Below, one piece after another: positions 1-5,495 of a stretch of DNA of 5,623 nucleotides. This DNA comes from Bacillota bacterium (lineage in GTDB: Bacteria > Armatimonadota > Hebobacteria > Hebobacterales > Hebobacteraceae), in contig JAUVSA010000148.1 of NCBI GenBank assembly GCA_030597345.1, positions 1-5,623 of the forward strand, in the 5' to 3' direction. Below the pieces are notes generated by a model. It had not been told where the DNA came from. It saw only the letters and a program-made list of their open reading frames with translations, and searched no databases. The position numbers and the translations under genes are program-made. How positions within the stretch are numbered: the first letter of the stretch is position 1; each line of letters starts with the position of its first letter.

Positions 1-54
1 CCCCATCCGGAGTCCAACCTGTGCGTCTCGCCCGCGCGAGCCATCAACTGCTAG
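1..54 (+). CDS. Possible 3' end of an unidentified rightward gene (partial)
   Basis: Frame 1 is open from the window edge to a TAG at 52-54, giving 17 codons that end in residues ARAINC. Fifteen of these 17 codons end in G or C, which matches the strong third-position bias of the clear genes in the window and is the main reason for preferring this frame. The TAG is part of the CTAG that bounds MITE copy 1, so the stop may have been the insertion target. The peptide is too short to assign to a family. The other two forward frames are also open across this stretch and run into the element, so the call is weak. Confidence 0.25.
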   Translation, partial: PHPESNLCVSPARAINC

Positions 55-55
55 A

Positions 56-115
56 GCGCATTTCATAACCCTCACTCGCCTGGCTGTCCGCTAGAGACGC
101 TGGCATGAAATGCGC
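56..115. repeat. Hairpin A of MITE copy 1
   Basis: The left arm GCGCATTTCATAACC (56-70) pairs with the right arm GGCATGAAATGCGC (102-115). The match is perfect over 11 bp and is followed by a one-base offset before CC/GG. The left arm is also the left terminal repeat of the element, so this hairpin and pairing between the two element ends exclude each other. The same structure occurs in copy 2 at 1846-1905. Confidence 0.65.
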
Positions 116-119
116 CTGC

Positions 120-181
120 TGGAGCCTGGCGGCTTGTGCTGCTGTTTCATAGCCTCGGGCAGCACAAGCTGCCAGACTCCA
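120..181. repeat. Hairpin B of MITE copy 1 (23-bp arms)
   Basis: Positions 120-142 are the inverted complement of 159-181 at 21 of 23 positions, around a 16-nt loop (143-158). This is a very stable stem in either DNA strand or RNA. The loop contains GTTTCATA plus CCTC, which can instead pair with GAGGTTATGAAAC at the right end of the element (about 186-198). The element therefore has at least two competing folds. Confidence 0.7.
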
Positions 182-222
182 GATGGAGGTTATGAAACGG
201 CTTCTAGACTCCGAGGGCGCCG

Positions 223-248
223 CGGGCGAGGCACGAAGGCCTCGCCCG
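223..248. other. GC-rich hairpin downstream of the GNAT gene
   Basis: GGGCGAGGC (224-232) and GCCTCGCCC (239-247) form a perfect 9-bp stem with a 6-nt loop, ACGAAG. One further C-G pair (223/248) extends it to 10 bp. The hairpin lies about 110 bases past the stop of the leftward GNAT gene, so it could help end that transcript or protect its 3' end. No T-run follows on either strand, so it does not meet the usual intrinsic-terminator pattern. Confidence 0.35.
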
Positions 249-278
249 TCAGCGCGCAGGACGGTAGGCCCTCCCAAT

Positions 279-299
279 CTTGCCTCTCACGAGAGCAAG
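279..299 (-). terminator. Candidate weak terminator hairpin after the GNAT gene
   Basis: CTTGCCTCTC (279-288) pairs with GAGAGCAAG (291-299) apart from a single bulged C, leaving a tight loop. It starts about 58 bases beyond the GNAT stop codon in the direction of transcription, a usual place for a terminator. A run of T residues is missing after the stem, so factor-independent termination is not demonstrated. Between the element boundary at 207 and the GNAT stop I see only this hairpin and the one at 223-248. Confidence 0.25.
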
Positions 300-356
300 T
301 ATCGTCCTCCTCAAGAGCCGAACACGAGTTCCTCGGGGAGGGGTCGGGAGGAGACA

Positions 357-1343
357 TCACACTCCGATGATCGATTCTACCGCCACGTACCAGTCCCGGC
401 GAGGTGCGCGCAGCAGGTCCACGCCGGTCTGGGTGAGCGGGCGAACCATGGCCGCCTCCGTGGCAACAGGCTCGAATGCCAGGCGCCGGAGGCGGCGGCT
501 GAGGGAGAGGTTTGACCTGGGAGAGAAGGCGGTGATGGGTGCATCTGCGAGGGCGGCAGCGATGATGGGCCCGAGGGCATCTTCTTCGCGAATGTGCTGG
601 GGCAGGACCAGATCGCTGAGGACAGTGACGGGTCGGGGCCGTCCTGCCGCGAGCAGTTCGCCCGAGCAGATGGCGCAGAGCGCGCCCCCGGAGGTCTTGT
701 GCAGTGTGATGGGGTATTGCAGCGGGCGTTGCAGCCGACGCCAGCGCCAGAGCGAATCGTCGAGGTCAATCCAGCCGTCGTGCTGGCTCAGGGCCGCTGT
801 GAACGCCGTTCGCGCGATGTCGTCAGGGGGGATGGGCGCGGCCGGGGCAGTCTCGAGCATGTGTGGGGGGTGTTTGACAAAGCGGACGACGAGCTCGTGG
901 ATGGAGTAGCCGAGGCCTTGGTACATGTTCTCAGATGGGCCCGGGGGATCCTCATGGGCGGCGTAGAGGAGGCTGACATCCGCGCCGGCGGACTTCATCC
1001 CGGCGAGCGCCCGTTGGAGCAACGTGCTTGCGAGGCCGCGCCGACGGTGGGAAGGATGGGTCATCACTGTGTCGATGAAGCCACAGAGAGCCATCTCTGC
1101 TCCGAGCCTCATGGGGGCCAGGGTGACGAATAGACTGGAGACCAGCATCTCTTCGAAAAAGGCGGCCTGGCAGAGCTGGGGGTCCATCCCTGGTCGGGTG
1201 GTGTACCAGCCAATGGAGTCGGAGGTGGGGAAGAACACACCGTAGTATTCACCGAAGGTCAGAAGATTGGGCTGGCACAGGGCGCTGTGGAAATGTGAGA
1301 CGTCTTCGACTTCCGCGTGGGTTGAGAACCGGTATCCGTTCAT
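357..1343 (-). CDS. Two-domain GNAT-family N-acetyltransferase
   Basis: This gene encodes 328 residues predicted to be a cytosolic acetyl-CoA-dependent acyltransferase. The acetyl-CoA-binding signature of the GNAT fold is seen at about residues 88-111: a hydrophobic strand, then HPSHRRRGLA at 96-105, then a helix. A second GNAT-type motif, YQGLGY (141-146), follows. The C-terminal half (about 170-328) has no second R-x-x-G-x-A motif. Its pattern (WRWRRLQRP near 190-200, GGALCAI, a final W-rich tail) resembles the degenerate second GNAT-like domain of tandem GNAT proteins. The substrate cannot be told from the sequence. The start is well fixed: an in-frame TAG sits directly before the ATG, and GAGAAGGG lies 10 bases upstream. 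The gene sits alone between two inverted MITE-like copies, so it may be a cassette passenger. Assignment to the GNAT superfamily is fairly sure; anything more specific is not. Confidence 0.85.
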   Translation of the reverse strand: MNGYRFSTHAEVEDVSHFHSALCQPNLLTFGEYYGVFFPTSDSIGWYTTRPGMDPQLCQAAFFEEMLVSSLFVTLAPMRLGAEMALCGFIDTVMTHPSHRRRGLASTLLQRALAGMKSAGADVSLLYAAHEDPPGPSENMYQGLGYSIHELVVRFVKHPPHMLETAPAAPIPPDDIARTAFTAALSQHDGWIDLDDSLWRWRRLQRPLQYPITLHKTSGGALCAICSGELLAAGRPRPVTVLSDLVLPQHIREEDALGPIIAAALADAPITAFSPRSNLSLSRRLRRLAFEPVATEAAMVRPLTQTGVDLLRAPRRDWYVAVESIIGV

Positions 1344-1420
1344 CTAACCGCTACCCTTCTCACGGGTGAAGCGACATCCCTGTTGGAGCGAATCGGCGGC
1401 GGGAGAAGCGCACTTCGAGT

Positions 1421-1451
1421 CTTCCCTCCCCAGCATTTCGCTTCCCTCCCC
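1421..1451 (-). promoter_or_regulatory. Paired 11-bp direct repeats upstream of the GNAT gene
   Basis: CTTCCCTCCCC occurs at 1421-1431 and again exactly at 1441-1451. Starts are 20 bp apart, close to two helical turns, so both copies face the same side of the DNA. They lie 78-108 bp upstream of the GNAT start and read GGGGAGGGAAG on the coding strand. Position and spacing suit a regulator binding site, but the low complexity makes chance occurrence possible. Confidence 0.3.
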
Positions 1452-1626
1452 CTAAAGAGCATCTTGTCTTACAGTTAGGCAAGCAAGCTCACAGAAAGGC
1501 TCCGGACACACCCAGAGGCATTCCGGGGCCTCGGACAGCATAACCATAAGACCAGAGATTCATTGGTGTACGATAGCACTCTCGCCGGGCTGGTGTTGCC
1601 GAACGGGTGACTGCGAGCACGGTGAT

Positions 1627-1644
1627 GGAACGGCTGAACGTTCC
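1627..1644. repeat. Short perfect hairpin
   Basis: GGAACG (1627-1632) and CGTTCC (1639-1644) are perfect inverted repeats around the 6-nt loop GCTGAA. No role can be assigned. It lies in the gene-free stretch between MITE copy 2 and the GNAT leader. Confidence 0.35.
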
Positions 1645-1753
1645 GGGCAGGCGCGGTGTTGCCCGAGCATCGTTACCGGCGGGCCGCCATTACCCCATCG
1701 ACAGGCATTGCGAAGGCTTCGATTGCCGCCGATCCGCAGGTCGAGATACCTTG

Positions 1754-1910
1754 CTAGAAGCTGTTTCATAACATCCATCTGGAGTCTGGCAGCTTGTGCT
1801 GCCCGAGGTTATGAAACAGCAGCACAAGCCGCCAGGCTCCAGCAGGCGCATTTCATGCCAGCGTCTATAGCGGACAGCCAGGCGAGTGAGGGTTATGAAA
1901 TGCGCTCTAG
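1754..1910 (-). mobile_element. MITE-like element, copy 2 (157 bp, inverted relative to copy 1)
   Basis: This is the reverse complement of 51-207, ungapped, with four differences. In copy 1 orientation they are G to T in the internal CTAG, G to A in the hairpin B loop, and two changes near the right end (G to T and G to A). It is bounded by CTAG at 1754-1757 and 1907-1910. The last CTAG contains the TAG stop of the leftward isomerase-like gene. In copy 2 the loop reads TTTCATAACC, so its pairing with the element end differs slightly from copy 1. The near identity implies recent spread, or gene conversion between the copies. Confidence 0.8.
1780..1841. repeat. Hairpin B of MITE copy 2
   Basis: The 23-bp arms at 1780-1802 and 1819-1841 correspond to those of copy 1 and carry the same two mismatches. 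Transcription leaving the isomerase-like gene passes hairpin A (1846-1905) and then this stem. The element could therefore act as a transcript end or an RNA-stability structure for that gene. No other terminator is seen there. Confidence 0.65.
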
Positions 1911-3289
1911 GGGAGAATCGCCTTGATGCCGGTCATCTCGCAGAAGTCCACCAGTGCCGGATAGAGGTCCTCGCCATATCCCAGACAGGCGTATTCGTTG
2001 GTCCAGTTATCGATCATAGCGTCTATATCGCAATGCGCTGTGACAAACCCGTGCGGCCAGAACGGGATGCCGCACTCCAACAACCGCGTTTCCAGTTGAT
2101 CTGCCGGCGGCTCAAAGACCGTGGCCCGGGTGATAACCATGGTGAACTCGCCGTCCATCCGACCCAGGAGAGCCAGGACGCCCTCGCCAACCTTGCAGAC
2201 CAGTTTGACCGAGAGCCCTCCGGCCTCTCCTTCCGTGGGAATGCCGTGCTCCGCGAATCCGGCGGGGCCGAGCTTGCCCGCGAGCGAAGGAGGGCAGGCT
2301 CCGTCGCCGATGATCTTGATTTCGTTGCTCTTCTTGTCGATATGCTGTAGGTCGCCGTAGTAGACTGGCTCCTTGCTGAGCTTGGTAAGCAGCAGCACTG
2401 TTAGAGCGGTGTTGAAGTCGCCCAGGGTGGAGGCGCCCCAGCCGTCTTCCAACATCATGCTCTGGGCAAAACAGGTAGCGGCGTAGTGATCGCCGAGGCC
2501 GGGGAATGACTGGATGGTGTAGAAGTCCCATCTCTCTTTCTCCACTATCTCCTTGATAGCGAGGTACAAGCGGAGGGAACGCTCGTTGACGAGGTTGGCG
2601 TCCGGCATTTGGCCGAAGAGCTGCTTGATCCGCGGCTCGAGGGCAGCGATCTTGTCCGGGGGAATATTCTCAGCCGTCCGAATCAGTTCCGTCGTGTCTC
2701 GGGAGTCGATGTCCACTCCGAACATCCTCATCCACTGGGAGGGGTCCGCCACGCCAGAGGCAACGCCCATGCCGCGGCCGCCGAAGGTGCCGATCGTCGA
2801 AAGGTTGAGCCAACTCTTCATGTGCGCCGCTCTGCAGAAACTGACGATCTTGTCTACCTCTGCTGGATCATCGCCCGCGCCGTAGACGAACTTGTGGTGA
2901 ATCCCCACCTCCATCAAGCCGCCGTGCATGACCAGGCCGCCCACCGGCCGCCAACCCTGGGATCCGGGATGAGTCCAGATGAGCACGCCTTTTCCGGTCA
3001 TCGCAAAGTCCCGAATAGCTGCGATCAGGTGAGCCGCCCAAACCCACGTCCCTGAGAACAGGATCACGCAGTCCACCTCATCCTCGCGCTTCATCCTCCT
3101 GAGGGCGGCCTTGGCCTCTTCTTTGGAGGAAACTATGACGTCGTGCTCGACGAGCTTGACGCCCCGGTCTCTCAGAGCCTTCTTCGACTTCTCGATAATC
3201 GCATCGTCGATAAAAGGCGTTCCCATCGGATCCTTCAGGCCATCTTTGTGAACGCCGTAGACTATGAATCCAACTGTAGGTGTGATCAT
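1907..3289 (-). CDS. L-fucose/L-arabinose isomerase-like protein
   Basis: The product is 460 residues, about the length of short members of the fucose isomerase-related family (COG2407). These are cytosolic metal-dependent aldose-ketose isomerases or relatives. The N-terminal half is an alpha/beta region with VIVSSKEEA (51-59) and LFSGTWVW (77-84). The core has TIQSFPGLGDHYAA (258-271), LEDGWGASTLGD (280-291) and YYGDLQH (310-316), where acidic metal ligands are expected. The C-terminus has WPHGFVTAH (411-419) and the family-like LGYGED (436-441). I chose the ATG at 3287-3289 because GGAGGAG lies 9 bases upstream. An ATG three codons earlier (3296-3298) abuts that ribosome site and is less likely. 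The TAG stop lies within the terminal CTAG of MITE copy 2. The true sugar is unknown. The family is likely, isomerase activity less so. Confidence 0.75.
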   Translation of the reverse strand: MITPTVGFIVYGVHKDGLKDPMGTPFIDDAIIEKSKKALRDRGVKLVEHDVIVSSKEEAKAALRRMKREDEVDCVILFSGTWVWAAHLIAAIRDFAMTGKGVLIWTHPGSQGWRPVGGLVMHGGLMEVGIHHKFVYGAGDDPAEVDKIVSFCRAAHMKSWLNLSTIGTFGGRGMGVASGVADPSQWMRMFGVDIDSRDTTELIRTAENIPPDKIAALEPRIKQLFGQMPDANLVNERSLRLYLAIKEIVEKERWDFYTIQSFPGLGDHYAATCFAQSMMLEDGWGASTLGDFNTALTVLLLTKLSKEPVYYGDLQHIDKKSNEIKIIGDGACPPSLAGKLGPAGFAEHGIPTEGEAGGLSVKLVCKVGEGVLALLGRMDGEFTMVITRATVFEPPADQLETRLLECGIPFWPHGFVTAHCDIDAMIDNWTNEYACLGYGEDLYPALVDFCEMTGIKAILP

Positions 3290-3503
3290 CTTTGGCATCT
3301 CCTCCCAAAGAAGATTCGTACGTCCTCCGCCAGCATGGGACGAACTGCCCGGCCAACTAGCCGCGAGACCAGGGCAGGAGTTTCTGCGAAAGCGCTCTTT
3401 CTCCTGTGTGAAGGGAGTTCTGCCGTAACTCCTCTGAGGACGCAGGAATGCCTGCCTGGCAGGCGGAAGTCCCGTCTGAATCCTGGCGAGAGGGGAGGGT
3501 GCA
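3290..3503. promoter_or_regulatory. Divergent intergenic region between the isomerase-like gene and the DUF62 operon
   Basis: These 214 bp must hold promoters for both directions. Visible dyads are a near-perfect GAAAGCGCTCTTTC (3388-3401), a small hairpin GGAGTT/AACTCC (3414-3432), and the 15-bp palindrome at 3450-3464. No confident sigma-70 hexamers were found. Shine-Dalgarno sites lie at both ends, GGGAGGAG on the minus strand just above 3298 and GGGGAGGG on the plus strand at about 3492-3499. Confidence 0.45.
3450..3464. promoter_or_regulatory. 15-bp palindrome, candidate operator
   Basis: GCCTGCC, a central T, then GGCAGGC form a perfect 7-bp dyad 39 bp before the DUF62 start codon. Symmetry and position suit a homodimeric repressor site. 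The same bases could also form a hairpin in the leader RNA, although a 1-nt centre makes a tight loop. No regulator gene is visible nearby. Confidence 0.35.
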
Positions 3504-4322
3504 ATGGCGAGCGAGGGAAGGGCACCGCTGATTACGCTGCTGACGGACCTCGGGACGGCCGACACCTATGTTGGGGTGATGAAGGCGGTGATGCTGGGGG
3601 TGTGTCCGGAGGCGCGAATCGTGGATCTGTGTCACGGCATTGAGCCGCAGGATATTCAACAGGCGGCGTTCTTACTCGACACCGCCTGGCGCTATTGTCC
3701 CGAGGGGACGGTGCATGTGATCGTCGTGGATCCGGGAGTCGGGAGCGAGCGCCGGGTGCTGGCGGTGGAGGCTCACAACCAGCAGTTTGTCGCCCCCGAC
3801 AACGGTGTGCTGACCTATGTGCTGGCACGGGCAAGGGACTACCGGGCCTTCTCCGTGGAGCGAGAGGACTACCTATTGCCTGAGGTGAGCCAGACCTTTC
3901 ATGGGCGCGATATCCTTGCGCCCGTGGCCGCTCACCTCGCCCGCGGGCTGCCGACGGAGGTCGTCGGGCCCGAGCTGGAGGGGGGACTGTGTGTGCTGCC
4001 GATCTCGCGGCCGGTGGTGAGCGCGGCCGGTCTGGAGGCACACGTGGTGCACGTCGATCGGTTCGGGAATCTCGTGACCGATCTCCCGGAAGCAGACCTG
4101 TATACGTGGCAACAGGAGAGGGGATCTCAGGGCTTCATTGTGCGGGTGGGGGACAGTGCCATAGAAGGCATCAGCCTCACGTACGCGGGGGTGCAGCCCG
4201 GGGAGCTGATCGCCCTGTTCGGAAGCACCGGGCAGCTGGAGATCGCGGTGAGCATGGGGAGCGCGGCCGAATGTCTTGGCGTGGGGCGGGGCGCTATCGT
4301 GCTGGTGGAGGGGGAGGCGTGA
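3504..4322 (+). CDS. SAM hydroxide adenosyltransferase (DUF62 / SAM hydrolase family)
   Basis: The 272-residue product belongs to the DUF62 family, related to fluorinase and chlorinase. Characterised members split S-adenosylmethionine with a water-derived hydroxide to adenosine and methionine. The N-terminal ITLLTDLGTADTYVG (10-24) is the family opening, with Asp15 in the SAM site. The catalytic triad of characterised DUF62 enzymes, Asp-Arg-His, is present: Asp76 and Arg83 in DPGVGSERR, spaced by seven as in the family, and His133 in TFHGRDI. The C-terminal domain shows VDRFGNLVTDLP, a typical SAM-contact region. The length is normal. The ATG start is supported by GGGGAGGG a few bases upstream. 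The gene overlaps the downstream methyltransferase by 4 bp, so the two are likely co-translated. Nothing suggests a halogenase; the intact hydrolase triad argues for water as nucleophile. Confidence 0.92.
   Translation: MASEGRAPLITLLTDLGTADTYVGVMKAVMLGVCPEARIVDLCHGIEPQDIQQAAFLLDTAWRYCPEGTVHVIVVDPGVGSERRVLAVEAHNQQFVAPDNGVLTYVLARARDYRAFSVEREDYLLPEVSQTFHGRDILAPVAAHLARGLPTEVVGPELEGGLCVLPISRPVVSAAGLEAHVVHVDRFGNLVTDLPEADLYTWQQERGSQGFIVRVGDSAIEGISLTYAGVQPGELIALFGSTGQLEIAVSMGSAAECLGVGRGAIVLVEGEA
4306..4322 (+). promoter_or_regulatory. Ribosome binding site and GTGA stop/start overlap
   Basis: The last codons of the DUF62 gene contain GGAGGGGGAGG directly followed by CGTGA. The GTG start of the methyltransferase and the TGA stop of the DUF62 gene share two bases. 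This arrangement favours translational coupling by re-initiation and fixes the methyltransferase start. Confidence 0.7.
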
Positions 4323-5398
4323 CGAGAGGGGAGGACCCGGCGGTCGGCAGCGCTACCGCGCTGGTCGTCACCACGCCGGCGGGCCTGGAGAGAGAGGCGC
4401 GAGGCGAGCTTCGTCGGGTGCTTCCCGGTGCGGCGGCGCGTCCGCTATTCCTGAAGGGCAATGTGCTGGTGCTCACCGATCTCTCGGAGTCGGAGGCTCT
4501 GGCGCGACTGGCGGCGGCGGACACGCAGTTTGTGGCACGGGTAGCTGCCGTGCAGCGAAAGGCGCAGATCACGGCGGACCCCGGCTGCTTCGCGGAGATC
4601 GCGGCCGCCGCGGCGGATGTCGGTCGCCTGCGTCCCGGCAACACATTCCTCGTTCGATGCAAACGTCGGGGGCGGCATGAATGGGCCAGCCGCGAGCTAG
4701 AGCGGGAGGTTGCTCGGGCGCTGGAGAAGCTGACCGGCGGGGTGGGGGAGTACGAGTCAGAGGTCGACTGGCTGGTCACTGTTCAGATCTACCAGGAGGT
4801 CGCTTACGTAGGAGTGAACAGGCCGGCCGACATGCTGCACAGGACGCCCACACGGCAGCGGAAGTACGCGCCCGGCAAGCGCCCGCTGAACCGGGCGCAG
4901 TGGAAGATCCGAGAGGCGCTGGAGGCCTTTCAGATTGAGGTTCCGGCCGGAGCAAAGGTGCTGGACCTGGGGTCGGCCCCCGGCGGGTGGGCTCTGGTAT
5001 TGGCGGAGCTGGCGGAGGAGGTCGTCGCGGTGGACCGGGCGGAGCTAGACGCCAGCGCGGTCGCGCGCCCGAACATTCGGCACCTCCGGTGCCGTGCGGA
5101 GGATCTGCTGGGGCGGGAGGAGTTCGACGAGCACTTCGATCTGTTGACCTGTGACGTCAATCTCGATCCATCGGAGGCCGGGGCCATCATGTGTCGGATG
5201 GCGGGAATGCTGAAGCCCGGCGCGCCGGCGATAATGACAGTCAAGTACACGACCAGGCGGCGCCGGCAGCACGAGCAGAGGGCGCGTGAGATTCTGTCCG
5301 CGGAGTACGAGGACATCCGAGTGCGAAGGCTTCCCCACAACGCGCGGGAGACTACAGCGGTGATGAGAAGAAGGGCAGCGGCGCCGCCGTCGAAGTAG
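4319..5398 (+). CDS. THUMP-domain FtsJ-like RNA 2'-O-methyltransferase (RlmM-like)
   Basis: The product is 359 residues, close to the length of E. coli RlmM, the 23S rRNA 2'-O-methyltransferase acting on C2498. An N-terminal RNA-binding part with a THUMP-like region (about 70-168) includes GNTFLVRCKRRGRHEW and ends VAYVGVNRP. A Rossmann-fold methyltransferase domain (about 188-352) follows, with SAM motif I VLDLGSAPGGWA (214-225). All four residues of the FtsJ-type K-D-K-E catalytic set are present: Lys196, Asp279 in TCDVN, Lys309 in MTVKYT, and Glu344 in NARETT. The start is the GTG at 4319, which overlaps the previous stop as GTGA with GGAGGGGGAGG just upstream. The open frame continues further upstream, but that part overlaps the DUF62 gene and is not coding. 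RNA 2'-O-methylation is a strong inference; the exact target nucleotide is not. Confidence 0.88.
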   Translation: MTRGEDPAVGSATALVVTTPAGLEREARGELRRVLPGAAARPLFLKGNVLVLTDLSESEALARLAAADTQFVARVAAVQRKAQITADPGCFAEIAAAAADVGRLRPGNTFLVRCKRRGRHEWASRELEREVARALEKLTGGVGEYESEVDWLVTVQIYQEVAYVGVNRPADMLHRTPTRQRKYAPGKRPLNRAQWKIREALEAFQIEVPAGAKVLDLGSAPGGWALVLAELAEEVVAVDRAELDASAVARPNIRHLRCRAEDLLGREEFDEHFDLLTCDVNLDPSEAGAIMCRMAGMLKPGAPAIMTVKYTTRRRRQHEQRAREILSAEYEDIRVRRLPHNARETTAVMRRRAAAPPSK

Positions 5399-5495
5399 TC
5401 GCCGTCGTTAGGCACGCGAACTCGGACGGGGGAGCGGGGCGCGGGAGCAGAGCCGGCCGAGAGTCACTCGGGTCCGGGAGCGGGAGGATATCCAG

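Larger units (their letters stand above)
51..207 (+). mobile_element. MITE-like element, copy 1 (157 bp, CTAG-bounded)
   Basis: This non-coding element begins and ends with CTAG (51-54 and 204-207). It matches the reverse complement of 1754-1910 over its full length with four substitutions and no gaps. Its ends form an imperfect terminal inverted repeat: CTAGAGCGCATTTCATAACC on the left, and CTAGAAGCCGTTTCATAACC when the right end is read inward. Inside are two hairpins, at 56-115 and 120-181. It carries no plausible transposase gene, so any movement would need an enzyme supplied in trans. A CTAG target duplication is compatible with families that use YTAR-type targets, such as part of the IS5 family, but the parent element is not identified. 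An additional internal CTAG occurs at 91-94. Confidence 0.8.
1344..1753. other. 410-bp region upstream of the GNAT gene without a recognisable gene
   Basis: No frame here gives a protein that I recognise. One forward frame stays open from about 1574 into the element (it includes ERVTASTVMERLNVPGRRG), but it has no clear start and resembles no family I know. Visible small structures are a pair of 11-bp direct repeats (1421-1451) and a perfect hairpin at 1627-1644. The part near 1344-1460 must hold the GNAT leader and probably its promoter. I could not identify convincing -35 and -10 boxes. Confidence 0.5.

Noticed and set aside
51..207. CRISPR or tandem-repeat explanation for the repeated sequences
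   Set aside because: There are only two long inverted copies, 1.5 kb apart, with no regular spacers and no cas genes.
44..277. Minus-strand open frame crossing MITE copy 1
   Set aside because: The same kind of frame appears across copy 2 (1708-1926, plus strand), because the repeat itself is open in that frame. The shared peptide is translated hairpin sequence without protein character.
110..909. Forward open frames across MITE copy 1 and the complement of the GNAT gene
   Set aside because: They are shadow frames in GC-rich sequence. Their products are Arg/Ser-rich with no recognisable motifs, while the minus strand encodes a clear GNAT protein.
3290..3565. Upstream extension of the isomerase-like frame to a 552-residue protein
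   Set aside because: The extra 92 residues are Arg/Pro/Ser-rich and not family-like, and they overlap the start of the divergent DUF62 gene. A strong ribosome site sits at the internal ATG near 3289.
3989..4318. Longer open frame upstream of the methyltransferase
   Set aside because: It lies entirely within the DUF62 coding sequence in another frame, is Gly/Arg-rich, and has no domain. The GTG at 4319 has a good ribosome site.
3504..4322. Fluorinase or chlorinase instead of SAM hydrolase
   Set aside because: The Asp-Arg-His triad typical of DUF62 hydrolases is intact (Asp76, Arg83, His133) and there is no halometabolite gene context.
5399..5495. Terminator between the methyltransferase and the oxidoreductase genes
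   Set aside because: The 97-bp gap is GC-rich but shows no strong stem followed by a T-run.
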